NCBI RefSeq assembly: GCF_024448985.1
Contig: NZ_JAMOII010000010.1
Location: 62,001 to 126,000, forward strand
Length of the DNA: 64,000 bases
Direction of reading: 5' to 3'
Origin: Stutzerimonas stutzeri
Lineage (GTDB): Bacteria > Pseudomonadota > Gammaproteobacteria > Pseudomonadales > Pseudomonadaceae
This document shows, in pieces, positions 1 through 10,307 of this stretch; within the stretch, counting starts at the first letter, position 1, and each line of letters starts with the position of its first letter. The notes under the pieces were generated by a model. It had not been told where the DNA came from. It did not search any database and saw only the letters and a program-made list of their open reading frames with translations. The translations under genes and the position numbers were made by a program.

Positions 1-146
1 AGCTGTCAGCTGTTCGTCACTCTCAAGGGCCTTAATATTTCTCTCCGAGAAAATGTTTTTGCTCCGATAGACATGCCAGTGACTCGGATCTCACCAACCC
101 ATTCATGACCGGAATTCTTGTATTCCGGATAGCTAGAAAACGTCAT
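1..146 (-). pseudogene. hsdS: Type I restriction specificity subunit, frameshifted and cut by window edge
   Basis: The ATG at 146-144 overlaps the hsdM stop codon (ATGA), the usual coupling in hsdMS operons. The first 20 residues read [20 protein letters not shown], the conserved N-terminus of HsdS. After that the frame gives unrelated sequence and stops at TGA 8-6. If one base is added near 84-88 (ATCCGAG to ATCCCGAG) the reading becomes EIPSHWHVYRSKNIF followed by SERNIKALESDEQLTA, which is typical HsdS and stays open to the window edge. Either hsdS is broken by a 1-nt deletion or the assembly lacks one C. If real, the methyltransferase would lack its DNA-recognition subunit. Confidence 0.75.
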
Positions 147-2125
147 GCCGACAGCCCCTCGATCATCTGCTTGATGCGATCGGTGCAGGCTTTCAGGTCG
201 CGGTCGATCTCGGCCAGAGGGCGCGGCGGCTGGAACACATAGAAGTGGCGGTTAAAGGGAATCTCGAAACCGACCACGCCGACTTCGCCGTCCTGCGCAT
301 CCGTCTTGCTCTCGTCGATCCAGGCATCCGGCACATGGGGTTTTACTTCGCGCTCGAAGTAGTCGTATACCGACTCGCCCAGCGGCACGTTCTCGTTGTC
401 GCGCAGGCCGGCGTCGGCTTCCGGCTGGCCCTTGACCATGCAGATATCGGCTTCCGGGTCACGCTCACTCAGGGCGTTGAGGATGGCCTTCAGCTCCGGC
501 GTACTGGGGAATACGTCGTGGGCGTTGAGTGCCTTTTTCAGCAGCTTGCTGAATTGCTCGCGGTTGCGGTGCAGCACGCTGGCGTCCATGGCTTGCAGCG
601 CCTCGACCAGACGCTGACGGGCCGGGGCTTCCAGCTTCTCGATGGCTTTTTCTTTCAGCACTTTTTCGATGCGCTCGGCGCTGGCCTGGAAGTTCAGGCG
701 CAGCGGGCGTTCCACGGTGATGCGCCGGTAGCCGAAAGCTTCGACGGGGAAGATCTTGCTCTGCGGCGTTTCCTCGAAGCGGCCATACAGGCGCACCAGC
801 GCGTCGATCTGCTCCTCGGTGAGGTACTGGCGCTTGCTGCCCAGCGATTTGCGCATCTTGGCAAAGTGCTGGCTGCCGTCAATCAACTGCACCTTGCCCT
901 GGCGTACGGCGGCCTTGTGGTTGCTCAGCACCCACACATAGGTGGCGATGCCGGTGTTGTAGAACATGTCGGTGGGCAGGGCGATGATGGCTTCGACCAG
1001 ATCGTTCTGCAGCAGGTAGCGGCGGATCTCCGACTCACCCGAACCGGCGCCACCAGTAAACAGCGGCGAGCCGTTGAGGATGATGCCGATGCGCGAGCCA
1101 CCTTCACGCGGGTCACGCATCTTGCTGACCAGGTGCAGGAGGAACAGCAGCGAGCCATCGGACACACGCGGCAGGCCGGGGCCGAAGCGGCCGTTGAAGC
1201 CCTTCTCGGTGTGCTCGTCGGTAATCTGCTTCTGTACCTTCTTCCACTCCACGCCAAACGGCGGGTTGCTGAGCATAAAGTCGAAGTGGTGCTCGGGGCC
1301 GGCCAGTTGGTCGTTGGACAGGGTGTTGCCCAGCTTGATGTTGGTGACGTCCTGGCCCTTGATCAGCATGTCCGCCTTGCAGATGGCGTAGGACTCTGGG
1401 TTCAGCTCCTGGCCGTGCAGCGACACGGTGACTTGCTGGCTGATGGATTGGATGTACTCGTCTCCCTCGGAGAGGAAGCCGCCGGTGCCGGCAGTCGGGT
1501 CATAGATGGTGACGATGCTGTTGGGCTTGAGCTTGTCGTCCTGCCCGGTGATCACCAGCGAGGTGGTCAGGTGCACGATATCGCGCGGGGTGAAGTGCTC
1601 CCCGGCGGTTTCGTTGGAGCTTTCCGCGAACTTGCGGATCAGCTCTTCGAAGATGATGCCCATGCCGAAGTTGCTGATGCGCTCGGGGCTCAGGTCGGTG
1701 GCGGCGAAGCGCTGCACTACCTGATACAGCAGGTTGGCGGCGGCGAGTTGCTGCACGAAGTCTTCGAAGTGGAAGTGCTCGAAAATCTCGCGGGCATCCT
1801 TGCTGAAGGACTGTACATAGCTCATCAGATCGGCAGCGGTCTGGGTGTCGGACAGCGTGCCCAGGGTCAACTTGGAAGCATTGAAGAACTGCTGCCCGGC
1901 GGCGCGCAGCAACAGCCGCTCGCGCACCAGATCAGGCCGACCTTCCTGGGCGTAGGATTCACGAATCACCGCTTCCTTGGTCGGCTCCAGCACACATTCC
2001 ATACGCCGCAGCAGGGTGAACGGCAGGATGATGCGGCCGTACTGAGATTGCTTGAAGTCACCGCGCAACAGATCGGCAATGGACCAAAGAAACGCGGCCG
2101 TCTGGGAATGGTTTTCCGTGTTCAC
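143..2125 (-). CDS. hsdM: Type I restriction-modification DNA methyltransferase subunit HsdM
   Basis: 660 residues with a GTG start at 2125-2123 preceded by AAGGAG at good spacing. The N-terminus ([22 protein letters not shown]) is the HsdM helical domain, followed by an N6-adenine methyltransferase core with the SAM-binding motif DPTAGTGGF near residue 208 and the catalytic NPPF near residue 287. With HsdS it would methylate adenine at an asymmetric target, and with HsdR it would form the restriction complex. It is longer than the roughly 500 residues of many HsdM proteins because of an extended C-terminal part. It is translationally coupled to hsdS, which is frameshifted. No hsdR lies upstream within the window, so it must be elsewhere or downstream beyond position 1. 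Confidence 0.93.
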   Translation of the reverse strand: MNTENHSQTAAFLWSIADLLRGDFKQSQYGRIILPFTLLRRMECVLEPTKEAVIRESYAQEGRPDLVRERLLLRAAGQQFFNASKLTLGTLSDTQTAADLMSYVQSFSKDAREIFEHFHFEDFVQQLAAANLLYQVVQRFAATDLSPERISNFGMGIIFEELIRKFAESSNETAGEHFTPRDIVHLTTSLVITGQDDKLKPNSIVTIYDPTAGTGGFLSEGDEYIQSISQQVTVSLHGQELNPESYAICKADMLIKGQDVTNIKLGNTLSNDQLAGPEHHFDFMLSNPPFGVEWKKVQKQITDEHTEKGFNGRFGPGLPRVSDGSLLFLLHLVSKMRDPREGGSRIGIILNGSPLFTGGAGSGESEIRRYLLQNDLVEAIIALPTDMFYNTGIATYVWVLSNHKAAVRQGKVQLIDGSQHFAKMRKSLGSKRQYLTEEQIDALVRLYGRFEETPQSKIFPVEAFGYRRITVERPLRLNFQASAERIEKVLKEKAIEKLEAPARQRLVEALQAMDASVLHRNREQFSKLLKKALNAHDVFPSTPELKAILNALSERDPEADICMVKGQPEADAGLRDNENVPLGESVYDYFEREVKPHVPDAWIDESKTDAQDGEVGVVGFEIPFNRHFYVFQPPRPLAEIDRDLKACTDRIKQMIEGLSA

Positions 2126-2754
2126 GCTACTACTCCTTGGAATACGCGTAAAAACGCGAGTCTAACCTAGACGCCCGTCATCACCTCACCCGCACTGTTT
2201 GAGTTTTCTCGACAGCATCGCGGAAGCCCGACTTGTGGATGCCCTGAGAAGTAATGAGCCTTTTATATAAGAGGAACTTTATCTGCTGTTCTCACGAGAG
2301 GAAATCTGCTGGCGAAACCTGGCCGGAGCGATCACAGGAGCACTTCGAAAAAAGTTAGGTTTTGGAGCCTAAATTTGACCCAGAATCAGCGAAAGCTAAC
2401 TAAAAGCTCTGCCATAACACAAGATCGAGAGGAAAAACCGTGCTGAATAGGCTGGAAAGCCAACGATCGCAAGGGATCGACTGAAGATCGCAAAACGTGA
2501 CTAAAAGCTAATAGCGCAGATATGCATATTGAGCCATGGAAACGAATGCCCGTGACAAAGAAATAGAAGAAGGAAGACCCCGTCGCAGCGACGGGTCAGA
2601 ACAGTTCGGCAAAGCTACCGGAATGCTCATGACAGGGCAAACCACCGGACATGCTGTCTGCGTGATGGCATTTTGCCGCTTAACGGGGCATCATTGCGTT
2701 CTTTCCGCGTTAGCTGTATGGCTTTTCTCGCCTTAACACATAGGTCCGATCCGC
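2126..2754. other. Gene-free stretch at the edge of the restriction locus
   Basis: About 630 bp between the divergent hsdM and the GGDEF/EAL gene. It is visibly richer in A+T than the flanking genes. A 66-codon frame at 2536-2736 has no recognisable product and no family resemblance. A short palindrome (CCCCGTCGC / GCGACGGGT, around 2579-2597) could form a hairpin. I see no tRNA, integrase or clear attachment site. It probably marks the boundary between an acquired restriction locus and the conserved chromosome. Confidence 0.5.
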
Positions 2755-5754
2755 TTGGCCGATTCTGATCCCCTTCAGCCGCGCTCGTCCCGTCCCGAGT
2801 GGTTCACCAGGCTCAGCCAACTGGCGGGTCGGGTGTTTAGTCGCTGTATGTCGCCCCGACGTTCTGTTTCCCGTTGGCAAGCGTTGCGCTATTCGGACTC
2901 CATACTGGACGCCATCGAAGAACGTATCCTCATCAGCGACCTCACCGGTCGGCTGCAGTACCTCAACAGCCAGGCCGGGTCGATGTTCGGCCTGAACAAT
3001 CGAGACGTGGGACGTTATCGATTGCAGGAGCTGCTGCCGACGCTCTGCCGCGACGCATTCGAGGCCGGCGATCCACGTGCCGATCTCGTCCTGGAGCCCG
3101 TGCGACGGCTGCAAGATGGGGAAACGCACATTTATTCCATGACCCGCCGAGCTCTGTGCCTGGGCGGCAATACGCAGCCTTCCGGTTTCGTCTGGGTGAT
3201 GCGCGACATCACGCGTGAGCAGCAGGCGCAAACAGCGCTGGCGGAGCGGGAGCGTTTCTGGTCTGAGGTGCTGCGTGCGGTGCCCGACACGCTTTATGTG
3301 CAGGACTTGGCTGCGGGCAAGCTGCTGTTCAGTAATAACAACCTGGCCTCGCGCCTGGGTTACAGCGAAGAGGAGCGCGGCGAAGATGCCAATTTCTTCT
3401 GGCAGCGCATCAGTCACCCCGACGACCAGGAATACATCGCGCGGCTGCTCGCCCTGCGCGGCTCGATTACCGACGGTCAGAGCCAGGAATCTCTGCTGCG
3501 TTGGCGCCACCGTAACGGCAAGTGGCACTGGTTCAGCGTTTCCGAACAGGTGCTGGCGCGCAATGAGCAGGGGCGGGTGCAGCGGCTGATCGGCGTAGCC
3601 CGGGATGTCACCGCCAATATCGAGCACAGCCATTCCCTGCGTGTTAGTGAGCGTCGGTACCGCATGCTGGCCGACAGCCTGCGCGATCTGATCTTCACCA
3701 CTGACAGCGCGGTACGCATCAATTACATCAGTCCGTCGGTGCAAACCATGCTGGGCTACAGCCCCGAATGGGTGGCCCGTCATGGTCTGGATCGGGTGGT
3801 GACCAAACCGCGTCAGGCCGCTGGGTTCTACGATTTGATGCGCCGAGTGCGCAAGGCTTCGGCTAATCCGGCGGCGATCGCCGAACTCGGAGAGAGCCTG
3901 CAAGGCGAAACGTTGTACTTCGATTGTGTCGCCGCCGACGGTCGAACGCTCGCGCTTGAGTTGCGAGTCATGTTGCTCTGGAACGAGAACAATCGTTTCG
4001 ACGGCGCATTGTGCATCGCCCGTGACATAAGCGAGCAGCGCCAGGCGGAGAAGGCACTGCGCCGCGCCGCGACGGTATTCGACCATTCCACCGCCGCTAT
4101 CGTGGTTACCGATCCGGCTGGCCAGATCGTCCAGGTCAACGCGGCGTTCCAGCGCATCACTGGTTATCGCACCGACGAAATACTGGGCAAGCTGCCGACG
4201 GCACTCAGCGCGGATCGACAGCAAGCCAACCAGATGACCTTCGTTCGCGACAAGATTCTTCAAGCCGGAACCTGGGAAGGCGAGTTCTGGCTCAAGCGCA
4301 AGACGGGCGAAACCTATCCGTGCTGGGTCGGCATTACCGCCGTGCGCGATGCTGAAAACGACTTGGTCAGCTACGTCTGCTTCTTTAGCGACATGAGCGA
4401 GCGCAAGGCCAGCGAGAAGCGCATCCATCGCCTGGCCTATTACGATGGCCTGACTCAATTACCCAACAGGACGTTATTTCAGGATCGCCTGCACAGCAGC
4501 CTGCAACTGGCCGCACGGCGGGGTGGCTGGGTGGCGCTGATGTTTCTCGATCTGGATCGGTTCAAGCCGATCAACGACTCGCTGGGCCACGCTGCGGGCG
4601 ATCGGATGCTCAAGGACGTCGCCGCGCGTCTGGCTTCGTGCGTCGACGAGGACGATACCGTGGCGCGCATGGGTGGCGACGAGTTCACCTTTCTCCTGCG
4701 CCCCAGCGGCGATCGCGATGAGGCGTTGAGCCGTGCGATTCAGGTCGCCGAACGCATTCTGGCCAGCCTGACCGAGCCATTCGTGCTGTCGGGTCGGGAG
4801 TTCTTCGTCACCGCCAGCATCGGCATCGCCCTCAGCCCGCAGGATGGCAACGACCTCAGCCAGTTGATGAAGAACGCCGATACGGCGATGTACTACGCCA
4901 AGGAGCGCGGCAAGAACAATTTCCAGTTCTACCAGGCCGAAATGAATGCCCGCGCGCTGGAGCGTCTCGAACTGGAAAGCGATCTGCGCCATGCGCTCGA
5001 GCAGCGGCAGTTCGTGCTGCATTACCAGCCGCAATTCCTCGTCGATGGCCACACCCTGACCGGCGTCGAGGCGCTGTTGCGCTGGCAGCACCCACTGCGT
5101 GGCCTGGTATCGCCAGACGATTTCATCCCGGCGCTGGAAGAGCTTGGGCTGGTAGTCGAAGTCGGCGACTGGGTGCTCCGCGAAGCCTGCCGTCAGATCG
5201 TCGAATGGCAGGCGCAGGGGCTTGTCGTGCCGAAAGTCTCGGTGAACCTTTCCGCCAGGCAGTTCGCCGACGGCCGGCTCGGTCAGCGCATCGCTGCGAT
5301 TCTGGCGTCCAGCGACATCCTGCCGGGCCGACTGGAGCTGGAGCTGACCGAAAGCATTCTGATGCAGGATGTAAATGGAGCGATGCGCATCCTTGATTCG
5401 CTCAAGCGTCTCGGACTCTCCATTGCGATCGACGATTTCGGTACCGGCTATTCCTCGCTGAATTATTTGAAGGCGTTCCCCATCGACGTGCTGAAGATCG
5501 ACCGCAGCTTCGTCGACGGCGTGCCGGCGGGCGAGCAGGATACGCAGATCGCCCACGCGATCATCGCCATGGCACACAGCCTAAGGTTGTCTGTGATAGC
5601 CGAAGGCGTGGAAACACAAGCTCAGCTGGACTTCCTGCGCGAGCATGACTGCGACGAAGTGCAGGGCTTTTTCCTCGGCCGACCGATGCCGGCCAATGGG
5701 CTGTCGATCTATTTGGGTGAGGAGCGGACGATCGACACAACTGTCGCAGGCTAA
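2755..5754 (+). CDS. Multi-PAS GGDEF/EAL protein, MorA-like c-di-GMP enzyme
   Basis: 999 residues with a TTG start; an ATG at 2848 is an alternative. About four PAS modules occupy residues 40-560 (for example [16 protein letters not shown] at the start of the first), followed by a diguanylate cyclase domain with intact GGDEF (ARMGGDEF, near 640) and a phosphodiesterase domain with [15 protein letters not shown], the KID lysine, AEGVET and VQGFFLGRP all present. Both activities therefore look possible. The inhibitory I-site RxxD before GGDEF is replaced by DEDD, so product feedback is probably lost. No membrane segment is seen, unlike the larger membrane-bound MorA of P. aeruginosa, but the position directly upstream of glyA matches morA there. 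Orthology to morA is inferred from position and domain order. Confidence 0.85.
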   Translation: MADSDPLQPRSSRPEWFTRLSQLAGRVFSRCMSPRRSVSRWQALRYSDSILDAIEERILISDLTGRLQYLNSQAGSMFGLNNRDVGRYRLQELLPTLCRDAFEAGDPRADLVLEPVRRLQDGETHIYSMTRRALCLGGNTQPSGFVWVMRDITREQQAQTALAERERFWSEVLRAVPDTLYVQDLAAGKLLFSNNNLASRLGYSEEERGEDANFFWQRISHPDDQEYIARLLALRGSITDGQSQESLLRWRHRNGKWHWFSVSEQVLARNEQGRVQRLIGVARDVTANIEHSHSLRVSERRYRMLADSLRDLIFTTDSAVRINYISPSVQTMLGYSPEWVARHGLDRVVTKPRQAAGFYDLMRRVRKASANPAAIAELGESLQGETLYFDCVAADGRTLALELRVMLLWNENNRFDGALCIARDISEQRQAEKALRRAATVFDHSTAAIVVTDPAGQIVQVNAAFQRITGYRTDEILGKLPTALSADRQQANQMTFVRDKILQAGTWEGEFWLKRKTGETYPCWVGITAVRDAENDLVSYVCFFSDMSERKASEKRIHRLAYYDGLTQLPNRTLFQDRLHSSLQLAARRGGWVALMFLDLDRFKPINDSLGHAAGDRMLKDVAARLASCVDEDDTVARMGGDEFTFLLRPSGDRDEALSRAIQVAERILASLTEPFVLSGREFFVTASIGIALSPQDGNDLSQLMKNADTAMYYAKERGKNNFQFYQAEMNARALERLELESDLRHALEQRQFVLHYQPQFLVDGHTLTGVEALLRWQHPLRGLVSPDDFIPALEELGLVVEVGDWVLREACRQIVEWQAQGLVVPKVSVNLSARQFADGRLGQRIAAILASSDILPGRLELELTESILMQDVNGAMRILDSLKRLGLSIAIDDFGTGYSSLNYLKAFPIDVLKIDRSFVDGVPAGEQDTQIAHAIIAMAHSLRLSVIAEGVETQAQLDFLREHDCDEVQGFFLGRPMPANGLSIYLGEERTIDTTVAG

Positions 5755-5935
5755 GCGTGGTGCGCGGAACGCCGACCGTATTTTTTCGCAACGACCAGCT
5801 TTCCAGCCTCCAGCGCTTTTTTCCGTCTCAGCATTCATGTTGCCCATGACCACAGTTCATACCCGCGATCTGGTGGATGGGGTAGAATCCGCGCCTCTCT
5901 TTTATCCAACGCCAGCTGATTCTCAGGGGACCGCC

Positions 5936-7189
5936 ATGTTCAGCCGTGATTTGACCCTCGCCAAATACGACGCCGATCTCTTCGCTGCCATGGAGCAGGA
6001 AGCCCAGCGTCAGGAAGACCACATCGAGCTGATCGCCTCGGAGAACTATACCAGCCCGGCGGTGATGGAAGCCCAGGGTTCGGTACTGACCAACAAGTAC
6101 GCCGAAGGTTATCCGGGCAAGCGCTACTACGGTGGTTGCGAGTACGTCGACGTGGTCGAGCAACTGGCCATCGACCGCGCCAAGGAGCTGTTCGGCGCCG
6201 ACTATGCCAACGTCCAGCCCCACGCTGGCTCCCAGGCCAACGCCGCGGTCTACCTGGCGCTGCTCAGCGCTGGTGACACCATCCTCGGCATGAGCCTGGC
6301 CCACGGCGGCCACCTGACCCACGGCGCTAGCGTTTCGTCCTCCGGCAAGCTGTACAACGCCGTGCAGTACGGCATCAACGACCAGGGCTTGATCGATTAC
6401 GACGAAGTCGAGCGCCTGGCCGTCGAGCACAAGCCGAAGATGATCGTTGCCGGCTTCTCCGCCTATTCCCAAGTACTGGATTTCGCCCGCTTCCGCGAAA
6501 TCGCCGACAAGGTTGGCGCCTACCTGTTCGTCGATATGGCTCACGTGGCTGGCCTGGTCGCCGCTGGCGTCTACCCGAACCCGGTGCCGTTCGCCGACGT
6601 GGTCACCACCACCACCCACAAGACCCTGCGCGGCCCACGCGGCGGCCTGATCCTCGCCAAGGCCAACGCTGAGATCGAGAAGAAGCTCAACTCCGCCGTA
6701 TTCCCGGGTGCCCAAGGCGGCCCGCTGGAGCACGTGATCGCGGCCAAGGCGGTGTGCTTCAAGGAAGCGCTGCAGCCCGAGTTCAAGGTTTACCAGCAGC
6801 AAGTCGTGAAGAACGCTCAGGCCATGGCCGAAGTGTTCATCCAGCGCGGCTTCGATGTGGTTTCCGGCGGCACCCAGAACCACCTCTTCCTGCTCAGCCT
6901 GATCAAGCAGGACATCACCGGTAAGGACGCCGATGCGGCCCTGGGCAATGCCCACATCACCGTGAACAAGAACAGCGTGCCGAACGATCCGCGCTCGCCT
7001 TTCGTCACTTCAGGCCTGCGTATCGGTACTCCGGCGGTCACCACTCGTGGCTTCAAGGAAGCCGAGTGCCGCGATCTCGCCGGCTGGATCTGCGACATCC
7101 TCGACAACATGGGTGACGAGTCGGTGATCGAGGCGGTGCGCGGCAAGGTCGAAGCGATCTGCGCCAAGTTCCCGGTCTACGGTAAGTAA
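5936..7189 (+). CDS. glyA: Serine hydroxymethyltransferase
   Basis: 417 residues, the normal family length, starting at the ATG after AGGGGA ([16 protein letters not shown]). It converts serine and tetrahydrofolate to glycine and 5,10-methylene-tetrahydrofolate in the cytosol. The PLP-binding lysine lies in [13 protein letters not shown] at residue 229. The active-site region around residues 50-70 ([30 protein letters not shown], read in two parts) is intact. A possible -10 (TAGAAT, 5883-5888) lies upstream with no clear -35. A strong intrinsic terminator follows, so it is monocistronic. The position next to the morA-like gene corresponds to glyA3 of P. aeruginosa. Confidence 0.97.
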   Translation: MFSRDLTLAKYDADLFAAMEQEAQRQEDHIELIASENYTSPAVMEAQGSVLTNKYAEGYPGKRYYGGCEYVDVVEQLAIDRAKELFGADYANVQPHAGSQANAAVYLALLSAGDTILGMSLAHGGHLTHGASVSSSGKLYNAVQYGINDQGLIDYDEVERLAVEHKPKMIVAGFSAYSQVLDFARFREIADKVGAYLFVDMAHVAGLVAAGVYPNPVPFADVVTTTTHKTLRGPRGGLILAKANAEIEKKLNSAVFPGAQGGPLEHVIAAKAVCFKEALQPEFKVYQQQVVKNAQAMAEVFIQRGFDVVSGGTQNHLFLLSLIKQDITGKDADAALGNAHITVNKNSVPNDPRSPFVTSGLRIGTPAVTTRGFKEAECRDLAGWICDILDNMGDESVIEAVRGKVEAICAKFPVYGK

Positions 7190-7207
7190 TATTCAGCGCA
7201 GCATGGA

Positions 7208-7240
7208 GAAGCCCGGTTATTGCCGGGCTTTTTCGTTTTT
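7208..7240 (+). terminator. Intrinsic terminator of glyA
   Basis: The stem AAGCCCGG / CCGGGCTT with loop TTATTG is followed by TTTCGTTTTT, starting 20 bp after the glyA stop. Confidence 0.9.
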
Positions 7241-7295
7241 ACCAGATGACGATCTTGCAGCGTTCAGCAAGATTCGTGTTATCCGGAGACGCTCA

Positions 7296-8648
7296 ATGCA
7301 GCTCAGACACAAGATCGCCGCACTCAGCATCCTGCCACTGCTGCTGGCCGTGGCGGTGGTCTGCGCGTTGGTGCTGTTCCAGAACCAGCGCCTCGGTGAG
7401 CAACAGGCGCAACTGATCGAAAGCAGTATCCTGGCGAGCAAGCAGGCCGAGTTGAAGAACTATGTCGAAATGGCCCTCAGCACCATCGCGCCGCTCTACG
7501 ACGCTGGCCTCGACGATGAAGAAACCCAACGGAAGGTGCTCGCCGCGTTAGGACGCTTCAGTTTCGGCAGCGACGGTTACTTCTTCGTCTACGACCGTAA
7601 CGGGCGCAACCTGATGCATCCGCGGCAGAGCGAGCTGGTCGGCAAGGACCTGTGGAATATGACCGACCCCAACGGCCTGCCGGTGATCCAGGCCTTGATG
7701 CACAGCGCCCAGACCGGCAAGGGTTTCCAGCGCTACATCTGGGAGAAGCCCTCGACCGGCCAGTTCGCGGCGAAACTGGCCTATGTGGTGATGCTCGAAC
7801 GCTGGGGCTGGATGCTAGGGACCGGCATCTACCTCGAGGATGTGGATCAGGCGATTCTGCTAGTGCGTGAAGAGGTCGCCAGCGGCATCCACACCACCAT
7901 GCTGGCGATTGCTGCCGTGGCGTTGGTGGCCGTATTGCTGGTGTTTGCCAGCGGGCTGACGCTGAACGTCAGTGAGCGACGGTTGGCCGACCGCAAGCAG
8001 CAGCTGCTGACTCAGCGCATCGTCAGCCTGCAGGAGGAAGAGCGCTCGCGCGTCTCCCGAGAGTTGCACGACGGCATCAGTCAGCTGCTGGTGTCGATCA
8101 AGTTCCAGTTCGAGCTGGCCAGCCATGAACTGGCCAGCGGCAACCAGAAGGCGCAGACGACGCTTGATATGGGTATCGAGCGACTGGCTGGCGCCATAGG
8201 CGAGGTGCGGCGAATCTCTCACGACCTGCATCCCTCACTGCTCGACACGCTGGGATTATCGGCGGCGATTGGCCAGCTCGTGGCAGAGTTCGAGCAGCGC
8301 AGTGGGCTGGAGATGCGATACAGCAACGCGCTTGGCGACGGAGATCCGGACGATTCGGTGGCCGTCGCGCTGTTCCGGGCCTTGCAGGAAGCGCTGACCA
8401 ATATCGACCGGCACGCCGCGGCGCAGTCTGTTCATATCAGCCTGGACGGGGACGAAGCCTCTGTGCGCTTGCGCGTTCGAGACGACGGCATGGGCTTCGA
8501 CCCGCGCCGGCTCGATAGCATCAAGGGCAGCGGTATCGGCCTGCGCAACATCCGTGAACGGGTGGAGCACTTCGGTGGACGTTTCAGTCTGCTATCGACC
8601 GCCGGCGGTACCGAGCTGGACGTGACCTTGCCGGCACGGGCCGGCTGA
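7296..8648 (+). CDS. Cache-domain sensor histidine kinase, NarL/DegS type
   Basis: 450 residues, starting at the ATG giving MQLRHKIAALSILPLL. An N-terminal membrane segment (about 8-30), a periplasmic single-Cache domain (about 35-195, with DGYFFVYDRNGRNLMHP and RWGWMLGTGIYLEDV), a second membrane segment (about 205-225), then HisKA_3 dimerisation with the phospho-accepting His in SRELHDGISQLL and a HATPase domain with EALTNIDRHA, DDGMGFD and GSGIGLRNIRERV. All catalytic boxes look intact. The periplasmic Cache domain suggests sensing of a small extracellular ligand; which one cannot be told. The response regulator gene follows 34 bp downstream, so the two are almost certainly partners. Confidence 0.9.
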   Translation: MQLRHKIAALSILPLLLAVAVVCALVLFQNQRLGEQQAQLIESSILASKQAELKNYVEMALSTIAPLYDAGLDDEETQRKVLAALGRFSFGSDGYFFVYDRNGRNLMHPRQSELVGKDLWNMTDPNGLPVIQALMHSAQTGKGFQRYIWEKPSTGQFAAKLAYVVMLERWGWMLGTGIYLEDVDQAILLVREEVASGIHTTMLAIAAVALVAVLLVFASGLTLNVSERRLADRKQQLLTQRIVSLQEEERSRVSRELHDGISQLLVSIKFQFELASHELASGNQKAQTTLDMGIERLAGAIGEVRRISHDLHPSLLDTLGLSAAIGQLVAEFEQRSGLEMRYSNALGDGDPDDSVAVALFRALQEALTNIDRHAAAQSVHISLDGDEASVRLRVRDDGMGFDPRRLDSIKGSGIGLRNIRERVEHFGGRFSLLSTAGGTELDVTLPARAG

Positions 8649-8682
8649 CAAACATCGATCCAAATAATAAGAGGCTCGCTCA

Positions 8683-9321
8683 ATGAACCCGAAAGCTCGC
8701 ATAAAGGTGGTACTGATCGACGACCATGCCTTGGTTCGGGACGGCATCCGCGCGTTGCTGATGGCCGTGCCCGAACTGGATGTAGTCGGGGAGGCCGGCT
8801 GCGGTGCCGAGGCGATCGACCTGCTCGAACGTGTGTCAGCAGACGTGGTGCTGATGGACATCGGGCTGAAGGACGTCAACGGTCTCGAACTGACGCAATC
8901 GCTACGCGAGCGCTTTCCATGGATCCGCGTGCTGATTCTGAGCATGTACGACAACCAGGAATACGTAACCACCTCGGTTAAAGTCGGCGCCCACGGTTAC
9001 GTGCTGAAGGATGCGCCATCGCGCGAAATCATCGTAGCGATCGAAGCGATTGCTGCCGGTAATACCTACTACAGCGCGGGAATTGCGGAGAAACTGGCCA
9101 GCCGCGGCGGCGAAGAGCGCGAACTGACGCCACGCGAGCGCGAGGTTTTGCTCATGCTCGCCCAGGGGCATAACAACAAGACCATGGCGCGTGCGCTGCA
9201 AATCAGCGTGCGGACGGTGGAAACCCATCGGCTGAGCATCCGCCGCAAGCTCGATATCGATCGGCCTGCGGACCTGATGAAGCATGCGATGGTGCATGGC
9301 TGGTTGCCGGGACAGCACTAA
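8683..9321 (+). CDS. LuxR/NarL-family response regulator
   Basis: 212 residues. The receiver domain has the acidic pair in VVLIDDHALVRDG, the phospho-acceptor Asp in VVLMDIGLKDVNG and the conserved Lys in HGYVLKDAPS. A LuxR-type helix-turn-helix follows (ELTPREREVLLMLAQG, then KTMARALQISVRTVETH). It is encoded just after the Cache-domain kinase and should be phosphorylated by it. Targets cannot be inferred from the window. Confidence 0.92.
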   Translation: MNPKARIKVVLIDDHALVRDGIRALLMAVPELDVVGEAGCGAEAIDLLERVSADVVLMDIGLKDVNGLELTQSLRERFPWIRVLILSMYDNQEYVTTSVKVGAHGYVLKDAPSREIIVAIEAIAAGNTYYSAGIAEKLASRGGEERELTPREREVLLMLAQGHNNKTMARALQISVRTVETHRLSIRRKLDIDRPADLMKHAMVHGWLPGQH

Positions 9322-9406
9322 CGGCAGTTGTCACGCTCAAACGCAGGCGGTGTGGTCTACCGCGGTGCTGCCACATCGAATGCAACCAACAGTCTCCGGA
9401 ATCTGC

Positions 9407-9867
9407 ATGTCTGACAAATCACTCGGAGTGAGACCTCCGCCTCCATTGGTCTACCTGATCTTCATCGGCTGTGCCTGGGGTTTGGCGAGCGGGGTGCCGC
9501 TCGACCTGCCGGGACATGAGCTGGCGTCCTGCGCCGGCTGGGCCTCGATTGTGCTGGGCGTCCTGCTGATGGTCTGGGCGGCATGGGAGATGTTTCGTCA
9601 TCGCACCACCATCAATCCCTATGGCAAGCCGAGCAGCCTGTTGCAGAGCGGGCCGTTCAGCTTTTCGCGCAACCCGATCTACCTAGCCGATACGATGATC
9701 TATTGTGGCCTTGCGCTGCTGCTCGCCAGTCTCTGGCCCTGGCTGCTGCTACCCTTGCTGTTTCTCTGCATGCAGCGCACCGTGATCGTTCACGAAGAGC
9801 ATTTGCTGACGAGGCTGTTTGGCGACGAATACGCGCCTACCGGCGGCGAGTGCGCCGTTGGCTCTGA
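9407..9867 (+). pseudogene. Isoprenylcysteine-methyltransferase-like membrane protein, frameshifted near its end
   Basis: The frame from ATG 9407 (MSDKSLGVRPPPPLVYLIF) encodes a small membrane protein of the ICMT/phospholipid methyltransferase-like family, with hydrophobic segments and the family signatures TTINPYGKPSSLLQSGPFSFSRNP (read in two parts), HEEHLLTRLFGDEY. The family normally ends EYxAYRRRVRRWL. Here the final residues AYRRRVRRWL plus stop (TGA 9865-9867) lie in the +1 frame, so one base is missing near 9834 (TACGCGCCTAC). In the unshifted frame there is no stop before mapZ, so a 298-codon fusion with the PilZ protein is open. Whether it is a true mutation or a sequencing error cannot be told here. 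Losing the last 11 residues may or may not inactivate the protein. Confidence 0.75.
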
Positions 9868-9931
9868 GCGCCGCTTTGGTTGGGGCGGGCTCGTCTTGTC
9901 AGTTCACAGAAGTTTACCGGGAGCCGAAATC

Positions 9932-10300
9932 ATGACCGAAAACACCCACGACCGTCGGCGCTTCCAGCGTATCGACTTCGACGCCGTAACGGAGCTCGTC
10001 CAGGGCCAGAACCGCTGGCCGGTCGAGCTGCACGACCTGTCATTGAAAGGATTGCTGGTCCATCGCCCGTCGAGCTGGGATGCCGACCCCGCGCAACCGT
10101 TCCACGCGCGGATTCGTCTATCTGACGATGCGGAAGTGCGCATGGAGGTCGAAATGGCGCATGCCGAAGGCGAACTGATCGGCCTGGTTTGTCGCCATAT
10201 CGATGTCGAATCGATTAGCCATTTGCGACGTCTGGTCGAACTCAATTTGGGCGATGAAACGCTACTCGATCGTGAGTTGACGGCGCTGGGCGAGCCCTGA
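9932..10300 (+). CDS. mapZ: PilZ-domain c-di-GMP receptor, MapZ-like
   Basis: 122 residues from ATG 9932, preceded by GGGAG at a good distance. The c-di-GMP binding motif is present: RRRFQRI near the N-terminus (RxxxR) and the LHDLSLKGLL stretch corresponding to (D/N)xSxxG. The C-terminus HIDVESISHLRRLVELNLGD is nearly the same as PA4608 (MapZ) of P. aeruginosa, which binds c-di-GMP and inhibits the chemotaxis methyltransferase CheR1. The neighbour is radA, as in P. aeruginosa. The frame is open upstream into the frameshifted methyltransferase-like gene, so a fused product is possible, but the own start and ribosome-binding site make separate translation more likely. Confidence 0.9.
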   Translation: MTENTHDRRRFQRIDFDAVTELVQGQNRWPVELHDLSLKGLLVHRPSSWDADPAQPFHARIRLSDDAEVRMEVEMAHAEGELIGLVCRHIDVESISHLRRLVELNLGDETLLDRELTALGEP

Positions 10301-10307
10301 TCACACG

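Noticed and set aside
2536-2736. 66-codon frame beginning METNARDKEIEEGRP
   Set aside because: No family resemblance, no good ribosome-binding site, and it overlaps a short palindrome; probably chance.
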